From contig NZ_CP079801.1 in assembly GCF_021545785.1 (NCBI RefSeq), positions 1,240,001-1,304,000 on the forward strand: a stretch of DNA of 64,000 nt, given 5' to 3'. The translations under genes and the position numbers were made by a program. Below the pieces are notes generated by a model that had not been told where the DNA came from, searched no databases, and saw nothing but the letters and a program-made list of their open reading frames with translations. Shown here piece after piece: positions 52,941 through 60,093 of the stretch; the stretch's first letter is position 1, and each line of letters begins with the position of its first letter. The DNA is from Halopseudomonas maritima. Its GTDB lineage: Bacteria; Pseudomonadota; Gammaproteobacteria; Pseudomonadales; Pseudomonadaceae.

Positions 52941-52964
52941 AAGTCCGGGGAAACCCGGACTTTT
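52941..52964 (+). terminator. Intrinsic terminator after glcB
   Basis: AAGTCCGGG, tetraloop GAAA, CCCGGACTT then TTTT-type run. Nine-base-pair perfect stem with a stable GNRA loop. Confidence 0.93.
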
Positions 52965-52999
52965 CGTTATCAGCGTCAGGTGAGTCGCTGACATCGCTA

Positions 53000-53321
53000 T
53001 CAGGATGGTTGTGCGGGCAACCGCAGCACCCGAAAACACCACCTCATATCAGGTCATACCGACTGGCTGCCGCCCCGGCAGGACTTCAGCGCTCTTGATC
53101 TGCCCGCTTTTGAAGACCGTGTCTGCGTCTCACTGACACCGGACCAGATCCGGCAACCTGCAGCGTCTGCACTATTCCCCCCTGGCGCCCGCGCGGGCCT
53201 GTGCGCACCAAACCGCTTGCAGGCGTCAGCCCAAGAGCAAACGATCAAGCGAACAGCTTATTGCAACACCGACTACGTCTTCCTGAAGGTCAAAGCCGCC
53301 TACCCCGAGCATGCGCGATAA
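53000..53321 (+). other. Gap between glcB and tmRNA, open frame without a good start
   Basis: The 438 bases from 52965 to 53402 hold no clear gene. One frame is open from about 53000 to a TAA at 53319-53321 and reads plausibly at its end (TAYCNTDYVFLKVKAAYPEH), but it has no ATG, GTG or TTG with a ribosome-binding site at its head. It may be a decayed gene. The tmRNA promoter -10 (TACAAT, 53368-53373) lies at the right-hand end, with only a weak -35. Confidence 0.3.
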
Positions 53322-53402
53322 ACCTCTTCTGCCGCCCTCCACCCTGTTCTGCAAGGAACCTTTCGCGTACAATCCCGTCTCAGTAACAGACCAGCAAGAT
53401 TT

Positions 53403-53756
53403 GGGGCCGATTTGGATTCGACGACGGTTACAAAACTTGAGGGGCATGCCGAGTTGGTAGCAGATCTCGTAAATTCGCTGCTGCATACTTATAGTTGCCA
53501 ACGACGACAACTACGCACTAGCCGCTTAAGCCGGCTAGCGGTCACCAGGGGATGCCTGTAAACCCGAAGTTGACCGACAGATAGAACAGGATCGCCGCCA
53601 AGTTTGCTGTAGACGTAACGGCTAAAACTTATACAGCTCGCTCCAAGCACCCTGCCACTCGGGCGGCGCGGAGTTAACTAAGTAGAGATGGCTAAGCATG
53701 TAGAACCGATAGCGGAGGACTGGCGGACGGGGGTTCAAATCCCCCCGGCTCCACCA
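53403..53756 (+). ncRNA. ssrA: tmRNA (ssrA)
   Basis: Rescues stalled ribosomes by trans-translation. The 5' end is GGGGCCGATTTGGATTCGAC and the 3' end is the TPsiC arm GGGTTCAAATCCCCCC with GGCTCCACCA, which pairs with the 5' end to form the tRNA-like domain. The tag reading frame is at 53497-53529: GCC resume codon, then Asn-Asp-Asp-Asn-Tyr-Ala-Leu-Ala-Ala and TAA, giving ANDDNYALAA, the Pseudomonas tag. The 354-base length fits. The 3' part is a common attachment site for genetic islands, and remnants of one follow. Confidence 0.97.
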
Positions 53757-53770
53757 AATTAGCAAGACCT

Positions 53771-53807
53771 AAAGCCCTGATAATCCTAGTGATTTTCGGG
53801 GCTTTTT
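53771..53807 (+). terminator. Terminator after tmRNA
   Basis: AAAGCCC pairs with GGGCTTT around a 21-base AT-rich loop and is followed by more T. It lies 14 bases after the tmRNA CCA end. Between it and the HNH gene (53808-54004) no gene is visible; GC content drops in this stretch. Confidence 0.7.
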
Positions 53808-54004
53808 ACTTTCTGGCGTAGGGCAGTGCCCCAAAAGTGTCACACTTGAGCGCTCTAGCAATTGACCGAGCCCTCGCAAGGGTTTATGTTTTTGTTGCTG
53901 CACCTCCTTGCAGGGCAGTTCCTGACCAGCCACCACAGCGTGCTGTCGCCGTAACTCGTGGTCGATCCGCAGCCGGTATCCCTTATTCATCAAAGGAAAC
54001 CGTC

Positions 54005-54412
54005 ATGCGCAATCCCAAACTCAATAAACTACGAGAGTCAGCATTCAAACAACAACGTGGACGTTGCTGCTATTGCGGCTTCCTGATGTGGCAGGGCTCC
54101 GTAGAGACTTTCGCAAAAGATCACCAAATCTCCCTGGCACAAGCCCAGCACTTCCAATGCACAGCAGAACACCTCCAGGCTCGGCGTGACGGAGGGAAGG
54201 ACACACGCAGCAACATCGCAGCCGCATGCAAGCGATGCAACCAACTCAGGCACCAACGCAAAAAGGCCCCCTCGCCAGATGCTTATCAGCAACTGGTGCA
54301 AAAGCGGCTTAGGAAAGGCAAGTGGAATACGCTGCCACTAGGGGCCAAACTAGACCGTCAAAAGCCACACACCCTCAAGATTGAGGGGGAACAAGCGACG
54401 GGCCGTGCGTGA
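54005..54412 (+). CDS. HNH endonuclease domain protein
   Basis: A 135-residue protein with a zinc-ribbon-type HNH fold: CCYCGF near residue 18 supplies one cysteine pair, CTAEHLQARRDGGKDTRSN carries the catalytic HNH core, and AAACKRCNQLR gives the second cysteine pair. Such small nucleases are frequent cargo of phages and islands. The ATG at 54005 has AAAGGAAA at good spacing. The base composition is AT-richer than the surroundings, which fits horizontal transfer. It sits between tmRNA and the integrase remnant and overlaps the latter convergently by 38 bases. The target is unknown. Confidence 0.83.
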   Translation: MRNPKLNKLRESAFKQQRGRCCYCGFLMWQGSVETFAKDHQISLAQAQHFQCTAEHLQARRDGGKDTRSNIAAACKRCNQLRHQRKKAPSPDAYQQLVQKRLRKGKWNTLPLGAKLDRQKPHTLKIEGEQATGRA

Positions 54413-54822
54413 CAGCATGGCGCAAATGGTCAGGAGCAAGATGGGCATAGCGCATGGTCATAGCCAAGCTGGAGTGCCCTAGAATCCTCTGTAGCGTAAG
54501 GATGTTGCCGCCCTTTTGGATGAAGTGGCTAGCGAAGGTATGCCGCAGAGCATGACTTGCCTGTCCTTTGGGTAGCTCAATGCCAGAGCGATCCAACGCA
54601 CGCCGAAACGAGGTAATCGCCCCAGTGAACTGGCCGTGAAGTTTCCAGTGTTTTTGGATGAAAGCTTCCAGCTCTGCAGAAATTGGGACCGTACGCACCT
54701 TGCTGGACTTGGTCTGACTATAAGGGACCGAACCATTCTTCAAGCGTGCCGGTGTCAGGCCTTCCGCCTCAGACCAGCGGGCACCAGTAGCAAGGCAAAG
54801 CAGGACGATGGGTTCAACGGGC
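54375..54822 (-). pseudogene. Tyrosine recombinase (phage integrase), C-terminal catalytic part only
   Basis: The frame is the C-terminal catalytic domain of a site-specific integrase: IVLLCLATGARWSEAEGL holds the first catalytic Arg, SHALRHTFASHFI the His-x-x-Arg box, ILGHSSLAMTMRYAHL the GHS/T and the nucleophile Tyr. The reading frame is open into the IS end at 54823 and the N-terminal core-binding domain is missing, so the gene was cut by the IS or by a deletion next to it. It lies next to tmRNA, the usual site for such an integrase, whose likely attachment site is the ssrA 3' end. Confidence 0.88.
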
Positions 54823-54895
54823 GGGGGTAATCCCCCCTGAAATCAGTACTCGTCAGAAGTAGAATTTTCTCCTACTCGGATCAAGGAAATTTTGC

Positions 54896-55162
54896 GTGAA
54901 GACATCGCGTTTTTCGGACAGCCAGATCATCGCTATCCTCAAGCTGGCCGAAGCCGGCAGCCCAGTCCCTGAGCTTTGCCGCGAGCATGGCATCAGTTCG
55001 GCAACCTTCTACGAGTGGCGCGCCAAGTTCGGCGGCATGGACGCTTCATTGATGGCCCGGCTGCGCGAACTGGAGGATGAGAACCGTCGCCTTAAGAAGA
55101 TGTACGCCGAAGAGCGCCTGAAGGCTGAGATCATCCAGGAAGCGATGGCAAAAAAGTGGTGA
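54896..55162 (+). CDS. IS3-family transposase OrfA
   Basis: An 88-residue helix-turn-helix protein starting at GTG 54896 (MKTSRFSDSQIIAILK) with a C-terminal leucine-zipper (LMARLRELEDENRRLKKMY). In IS3 elements OrfA binds the ends and joins OrfB by a -1 frameshift. The slippery sequence AAAAAAG is present at 55150-55156, just before its stop, so an OrfAB fusion is expected. The frame change from orfA to orfB is -1, as required. Confidence 0.93.
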   Translation: MKTSRFSDSQIIAILKLAEAGSPVPELCREHGISSATFYEWRAKFGGMDASLMARLRELEDENRRLKKMYAEERLKAEIIQEAMAKKW

Positions 55163-55983
55163 AGCCATCTCGGCGGCGAGAGATGGCTCAGCGTGCAGTT
55201 CGCTCTGGTCGAGCTAGCATCAAGCTGGCATGCCAGGTCTTCAGGGTTAGCGTCACCTGCTATCGCTACCAGCCACGGTTGTCCTCGGAAAATGCCGAGA
55301 TCGCCGACCACCTGATCCGGCTTACGCACAACCAGCGCAACTGGGGTTTCGGCCTGTGCTTCCTGTATTTGCGCAACGTGAAAGGCCACCGCTGGAATCA
55401 CAAGCGGGTGTACCGGATTTATCGCGAGCTGGAGCTGAACCTGCGAATCAAGCCGCGCAAACGCATCGTGCGTGAGAAGCCCGAGCCCCTAGCTGTGCCG
55501 GAGGCGATCAATCACTGTTGGTCGATGGACTTCATGCATGACCAACTGGCAGACGGTCGTAGCTTTCGCCTGTTTAACCTGATCGACGACTTCAACCGCG
55601 AAGCCCTGGCCATGGATATAGACCTATCACTGCCGGCAGAGCGGGTGGTACGTGCGCTGGATCAGGTGATCGAATGGCGTGGCAAACCCCGGTCGATTCG
55701 CAGTGACAACGGCCCGGAATACATCAGCAGCAAGCTTGTGCTGTGGGCAGAGAAGCATGGCATCCGCCTAGAACATATCCAGCCCGGCAATCCCCAGCAG
55801 AATGCCTACGTCGAACGCTATAACCGCACGGTACGTTATGACTGGCTGGGGCATTACCTGTTCGAGTCCATCGCTGAGGTGCAAGAACACGCCACACGAT
55901 GGATCTGGACATACAATCATGAACGACCAAATATGGCCCTGGGAGGCATCACCCCCAAACAGAAGTTGGCCCTCGCGGCCTGA
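55156..55983 (+). CDS. IS3-family transposase OrfB (DDE integrase domain)
   Basis: A 275-residue rve-type transposase. The catalytic triad is visible: Asp in CWSMDFMHDQL, Asp in RSDNGPEYIS and Glu in NAYVERYNRTVR, with the standard 35-residue spacing between the last two. It is normally made as an OrfAB fusion by slippage on AAAAAAG at 55150-55156. The protein is full length and without stops, so the copy may be active. Confidence 0.94.
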   Translation: MVKPSRRREMAQRAVRSGRASIKLACQVFRVSVTCYRYQPRLSSENAEIADHLIRLTHNQRNWGFGLCFLYLRNVKGHRWNHKRVYRIYRELELNLRIKPRKRIVREKPEPLAVPEAINHCWSMDFMHDQLADGRSFRLFNLIDDFNREALAMDIDLSLPAERVVRALDQVIEWRGKPRSIRSDNGPEYISSKLVLWAEKHGIRLEHIQPGNPQQNAYVERYNRTVRYDWLGHYLFESIAEVQEHATRWIWTYNHERPNMALGGITPKQKLALAA

Positions 55984-57596
55984 CCTCTACTTCTGGTGAG
56001 TACTAAAAATGGGGGGATTACCCCCCGCTCCTCACCCATACGGGCACGGCAGAAGGTGTGGGCGATCTCACGCGGCGCGGCCTTGAACAGCAGCGCGGCC
56101 TGCAGCGCTATAGCCGTACGCTCGACGACCAGACGCGAACGTGCTTCCAGATTTTCCTGATTTTCGAAGGCGCGCATCAGCCAGGCGAGCTGACGGTCGT
56201 AATCGTTGTTCAATCCTTCGGCGGCCTGCAACTCAAGGAATAGCGCATCACGTACCTCTGGCTCACGGCGCAGCGCACGCAGCACATCAAGACACTGTAC
56301 GTTGCCACTGCCTTCCCAGATGGAGTTCAGCGGAGCCTGACGATACAGCCGCGGCAGGATGTTCTCCTCCACATAACCGATACCACCCAGACATTCCTGC
56401 GCCTCGTTGATGACTGCCGGGCCTCGTTTGCAGATGTAGTACTTGGCGATGGCAGTGGTGATACGCGCCAGCGCGGCTTCATGCTCGTCTCGTGGCGCGG
56501 CATCCACGGCGGCGGCAACGCGCATGGACAGCGCCAGCGCGGCTTCGCTTTCCAGCGCAAGATCGGCCAGCACATTGCGCATCAGCGGCTGATCGATCAG
56601 CACACGACCAAAGGCAGAACGCTGACGGGTGTGGTTCAGCGCCTGAACTAGTGCCTGACGCATCAGCGAAGCGGTACCAACGATGCAGTCCAGGCGAGTC
56701 AGCGCCACCATGTCCAGAATGGTCGCGACGCCACGCCCATCTTGGCCGACCAGATAGCCCAGAGCGCCATTGAATTCGACTTCGGACGACGCATTGCTGC
56801 GATCACCCAGCTTGTCTTTGAGGCGCTGAATGCGCACTGCGTTCACCGAGCCGTCCGGCAGCACGCGCGGTACCAAGAAGCAGCCAACGCCCTGCCCGGT
56901 TTGCGCCAGCACCAGGTGCGCATCACACATCGGTGCGGAGAAGAAGAACTTGTGGCCGACCAGGCGATAGCTGCCGTCGTCCTGCAGCGTCGCCTGGGTG
57001 GTATTGGCGCGAACATCAGAGCCGCCCTGCTTTTCGGTCATGCCCATACCGATGGTGCAGGCACGCTTTTGATCCGCTGGCAGGGTGCGCTCGTCGTAGT
57101 CCGCCGCGAGCAGCCACGGGACCCACTCCTTGGCAATCTCGGGCGAATGCTGCAACGCCGGGACCACCGCGTAGGTCATGGTAATCGGGCAGCAGGTGCC
57201 AGCATCGGCCTGGCTGTGCAGATAGAGCAGACCCGCGCGGACAACGTGCGCACCAACCTTGCCCTGATTGTTCCAGGAGAAGGAGTGAACCTGGTTCTGC
57301 ATCGCGCTGCGCATCAAGGTGTGATACGCCGGATGGAAGTCGACCTCGTCGATGCGCCGACCGTAGCGATCGAAGGCACGCAGTTCTGGCGTGTGACGGA
57401 TGGCCAGATCGCCCTGCTCCATCAGCGTGTGACCAGTCAGCTCGCCGTAGCGCTGCAACCTATCAGCGCCCCACTCACCGCCGTTCTGGGCAATGGCCTG
57501 CTGCAGCAGATAGTCACTGGTCCACAGGTTGTAGGGAGGCATGTACTCCGGTTGGTTTTGCACTTCGTGGGTCTTAAACTGCGCGTCGACTGCCAT
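55917..57596 (-). CDS. AidB-like acyl-CoA dehydrogenase, C-terminus replaced by IS sequence
   Basis: A flavoprotein of the AidB/isovaleryl-CoA dehydrogenase group. Native sequence runs to about 56026: RRIDEVDFHPAYHTLM, TEKQGGSDVRANTT, KLGDRSNASSEVEF, LGGIGYVEENILPRLYR and NSIWEGSGNVQCLDVLR are all typical. Beyond the IS junction the frame continues for about 34 foreign residues read from the IS end to a stop at 55917. The family C-terminal 20-25 residues are therefore missing, though the catalytic core is intact. AidB proteins bind DNA and are linked to alkylation stress. The ATG at 57596 has GGAGG upstream. It is divergent from the PaaX-type pseudogene. Confidence 0.88.
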   Translation of the reverse strand: MAVDAQFKTHEVQNQPEYMPPYNLWTSDYLLQQAIAQNGGEWGADRLQRYGELTGHTLMEQGDLAIRHTPELRAFDRYGRRIDEVDFHPAYHTLMRSAMQNQVHSFSWNNQGKVGAHVVRAGLLYLHSQADAGTCCPITMTYAVVPALQHSPEIAKEWVPWLLAADYDERTLPADQKRACTIGMGMTEKQGGSDVRANTTQATLQDDGSYRLVGHKFFFSAPMCDAHLVLAQTGQGVGCFLVPRVLPDGSVNAVRIQRLKDKLGDRSNASSEVEFNGALGYLVGQDGRGVATILDMVALTRLDCIVGTASLMRQALVQALNHTRQRSAFGRVLIDQPLMRNVLADLALESEAALALSMRVAAAVDAAPRDEHEAALARITTAIAKYYICKRGPAVINEAQECLGGIGYVEENILPRLYRQAPLNSIWEGSGNVQCLDVLRALRREPEVRDALFLELQAAEGLNNDYDRQLAWLMRAFENQENLEARSRLVVERTAIALQAALLFKAAPREIAHTFCRARMGEERGVIPPFLVLTRSRGQAARANFCLGVMPPRAIFGRS

Positions 57597-57628
57597 TTTG
57601 TTTTTCCTCCGTTGTCGATTGAAGGAAA

Positions 57629-57666
57629 ATTACACTTGGCAAATCATTTGAGTCGATCTGTGTAAT
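57629..57666. promoter_or_regulatory. Possible operator in the AidB/PaaX-type gap
   Basis: The arms ATTACAC (57629-57635) and GTGTAAT (57660-57666) are perfect inverted repeats 24 bases apart, in the divergent promoter region. A regulator site, perhaps for the PaaX-type protein, is plausible but unproven; the wide spacing makes it weak. Confidence 0.3.
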
Positions 57667-57712
57667 ATTAATTTTCGTATCCCTATGCTCCCTTGCATGC
57701 AGAGGAACGCGC

Positions 57713-58529
57713 TTGCTGAACCTGAAGAACGATTCGTCACCACTCACGCCCAGACAGTTGGTCATGCGGCTGCTGTCGACTGCCGTCGACAACGAGCTGG
57801 ACGTGGCCGGTGCCATTCGTGCCGGAGCGCTGTTCGACATATCAGCCAACAACACGCGGGTTGCGTTGGCGCGCCTGCAAGCAAACGGGTTGATTGAAAC
57901 CACTGCCAGAGGCGCTTACACCCTGGGTCAAGCTGGATTGGCTTTGGACAGAAGCGTATCAGCATGGCGTGACGCCGAAGACTACCTGCGCGACTGGGAT
58001 GGCAGTTGGGTAGCCGTCTTGACCGGCAACCTGGGGACACGTGATCGCAAAGCGCTACGCGCTACGCGCTCGCGAGCGTGCCTTTGCACTGCTCGGGTTA
58101 CGGGAACTGGAGCCCGGCTTATGGGTTCGCCCTGACAACCTCGCTGGCGGCGTCGAACGCACGCGTGAGCGATTGCAAGACCTTGGCCTGGAGCCCAGCG
58201 CCGCTGTCATGCGCATTACTGATCTGGATAACAAGCGCGAGCACATCGCCAGAAACCTGTGGCAAGACGAGGCACTGGAGGTGGAATATGAGCGCCTGCG
58301 ACAGCAACTGCAGGAATCCATGGCAAGGCTGCCAACACTGGAAACAAACGAGGCGGCGCGCGAAAGCTACTTACTGGGTGACAGCGCAATAAAACGTCTG
58401 GTGTTCGACCTCTTGCTGCCTGAGCCACTGGTAGATACCGCTTGCCGTCGGCGTTTCAGGGAAGCCATGCTGTCCTATCAGCGGGCGGGGCAGCGGGCCT
58501 GGCAACCGATCCTCAGCCCCTTAGCTTGA
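57713..58529 (+). pseudogene. PaaX-family transcriptional regulator, broken by a 7-bp duplication
   Basis: Two overlapping frames together give one PaaX-type repressor: winged-helix N-terminus (LTPRQLVMRLLSTAVDN, NNTRVALARLQANGLIE) in the first and the conserved LGLRELEPGLWVRPDNLAGG with the C-terminal helical domain in the second. The break is at 58052-58065, where GCGCTAC occurs twice in tandem; removing one copy restores GTRDRKALRARERAFALLG and a 269-residue protein. It starts at TTG 57713 after AGAGGA. It is divergent from the AidB-like gene, which it probably regulated, and convergent with the TetR gene. Confidence 0.85.
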
Positions 58530-58538
58530 AGCGATCGA

Positions 58539-59099
58539 TCAACCGCGCAGCTGGGTCAGTGCCCGCTCCGTTACACCATCGATGTAACTGGCGTCGCCGT
58601 ATATCCGTGCCATGAGAATGGCGCCTTCATAGTCAGCGACCAGCTGGCGCCCGACCTTGGCTGCATCGGTGTCAGGCAGCTGTTCACTGAAGATACGAGC
58701 CAGCGCCGCAGCCCACTCGTCCATGAACGCCCTGATCGGCTCCATCAATTCGCTGCGCGCGTAGGTGGCGTCCACCGCAACAACGCCCATCAGACAGCCA
58801 ATGGTGTTGTCGCGAAACAGCTTTTGCGCTTTAGATCCCATCCGCTGCAGGCGCTCAGCGGGCGCCATGCTCTCGTCGTCGGCTATCGCAAACAGGATTT
58901 CGCGCATGCGTTCGTGCGTCCAACTCAGGACGTCGCGCAACAACGCTTCCTTGTTCGGGTAGTGGTGATAGAACGAGGCCTTGGTCAGGCCGCAGGCGGC
59001 TGACAACGAATCCATCGTTGCACCGTTGTAACCGAGGCGACGAAAGGTGTCGGCACAGCGGTTCAGCAGCTCATCGCGGGAAATCTTCAAAGGGCGCAC
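58539..59099 (-). CDS. TetR-family regulator
   Basis: A 186-residue repressor with an N-terminal TetR helix-turn-helix (ISRDELLNRCADTFRRLGY, TMDSLSAACGLTKASFYHHY) and a ligand-binding C-terminal helical domain. The start is GTG at 59099. It is divergent from the acyl-CoA catabolism genes; a near-perfect 14-bp inverted repeat in the gap (59169-59210) is the likely operator. An acyl-CoA or fatty-acid ligand is inferred from the operon. Confidence 0.93.
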   Translation of the reverse strand: MRPLKISRDELLNRCADTFRRLGYNGATMDSLSAACGLTKASFYHHYPNKEALLRDVLSWTHERMREILFAIADDESMAPAERLQRMGSKAQKLFRDNTIGCLMGVVAVDATYARSELMEPIRAFMDEWAAALARIFSEQLPDTDAAKVGRQLVADYEGAILMARIYGDASYIDGVTERALTQLRG

Positions 59100-59168
59100 G
59101 GTAGCAAACCTGATCAGTATTGAGGGCGCTTATCTTACGCCATAGCCCATGAATACTCAATTTGACAG

Positions 59169-59210
59169 TTACCAAACGTTCGTTTAATTTTATTTTCGAA
59201 CATTTGGTAA
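59169..59210. promoter_or_regulatory. Inverted-repeat operator before the acyl-CoA operon
   Basis: Arms TTACCAAACGTTCG (59169-59182) and CGAACATTTGGTAA (59197-59210) are inverted with 13 of 14 matches, 14 bases apart. Inside the left arm AAACGTTCGTTT is a 12-bp perfect palindrome, reminiscent of PsrA/TetR fatty-acid operators. It lies 55 bases before the enoyl-CoA hydratase ATG and 70 before the TetR start. Confidence 0.7.
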
Positions 59211-59265
59211 GTAACCAAGCCAAAGCTCACCTGCAATACCCACACCCTATTTCAGGAGCATATTC

Positions 59266-60063
59266 ATGAGTGAAGCAAACAGTGGTGCCGGCCGCGTAAC
59301 CCGCGAGCTGCGTGACAACCTTTTCCTGATCGGCTTGGACCGTGCGGGCAAGCGCAATGCGTTCGACAGCGCCATGCTCACCGACCTCGCGCTGGCCATG
59401 GGCGAGTACGAGCGTGAAGACGAAGCCCGTTGCGCCGTTGTCTTTGCCCACGGCGACCATTTCACCGCCGGTCTGGACCTGATGGAGCTGGCACCGAAAC
59501 TGGCTTCCGGCGGTTTCAAATACCCGGATGAGGGCATCGACCCCTGGGGCGTCTCCAAGCCGCGCCGCACCAAGCCGGTCGTCATCGCTGTACAGGGCAC
59601 CTGCTGGACCGCCGGTATCGAGCTGATCCTCAACTCCGACATCGCCATCGCTGCCAGCAACACCACCTTCGCCCACAAGGAAGTCCTGCGCGGTATTCCG
59701 CCGTCCGGTGGCTCCACCGTGCGTTTCACTGAGACTGCCGGTTGGGCCGACGCCATGCGCTACATGCTGACCGGCGACGACTTTGACGCCAGCGAAGCCC
59801 TGCGCATGCGCCTGATCAACCAGATCGTCGAGCCCGGTGAAGAACTGGCCTGCGCCATCAGCTATGCCCAGCGCATCGCTAAAGCCGCGCCGCTGGCGAT
59901 CAAGGCCACCCTGCAGTCCGGCTTCGACTCCCGCGATCAGGGCCACGACGCTGCTCTGTCCAAGCTGAACGAGCTGCTGTTCTCGCTGATGAAGAGTGAA
60001 GACGTGCGCGAAGGCGTGATGTCGATGATGCAAAAACGCGAGCCGGTCTTCAAAGGCCGTTAA
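59266..60063 (+). CDS. Enoyl-CoA hydratase/isomerase family (crotonase)
   Basis: A 265-residue crotonase. The CoA-binding oxyanion segments are VVFAHGDHFTAGLDLMEL and VQGTCWTAGIELILNSDIAIA; the family second part carries the FAHKEVLRGIPPSGGST region where the catalytic acid normally lies. It opens an operon of fatty-acyl-CoA breakdown genes and is under the control of the divergent TetR. CAGGAGCAT precedes the ATG. The chain length and exact reaction are not determined by sequence. Confidence 0.92.
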   Translation: MSEANSGAGRVTRELRDNLFLIGLDRAGKRNAFDSAMLTDLALAMGEYEREDEARCAVVFAHGDHFTAGLDLMELAPKLASGGFKYPDEGIDPWGVSKPRRTKPVVIAVQGTCWTAGIELILNSDIAIAASNTTFAHKEVLRGIPPSGGSTVRFTETAGWADAMRYMLTGDDFDASEALRMRLINQIVEPGEELACAISYAQRIAKAAPLAIKATLQSGFDSRDQGHDAALSKLNELLFSLMKSEDVREGVMSMMQKREPVFKGR

Positions 60064-60093
60064 TCCCCCACCGCAATCGGACAGAGGCAAGCA

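Larger units (their letters stand above)
54823..56025 (+). mobile_element. IS3-family insertion sequence (IS51-like), about 1.2 kb
   Basis: The element runs between inverted ends that both begin GGGGGTAATCCCCCC, followed by AGTACTC and CAGAAGTAGA at nearly the same offsets on each side. It encodes overlapping orfA and orfB in the IS3 arrangement. The ends are themselves almost palindromic. There is no 3-5 bp duplication at the flanks (AACGGGC on the left, CGCTCCT on the right), and the flanks belong to two different broken genes, so the present copy marks a rearrangement rather than a simple insertion. Confidence 0.85.

Noticed and set aside
58041..58529. Second half of the PaaX-type gene as an independent gene
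   Set aside because: It lacks the DNA-binding domain and joins the first half when one 7-bp copy is removed.
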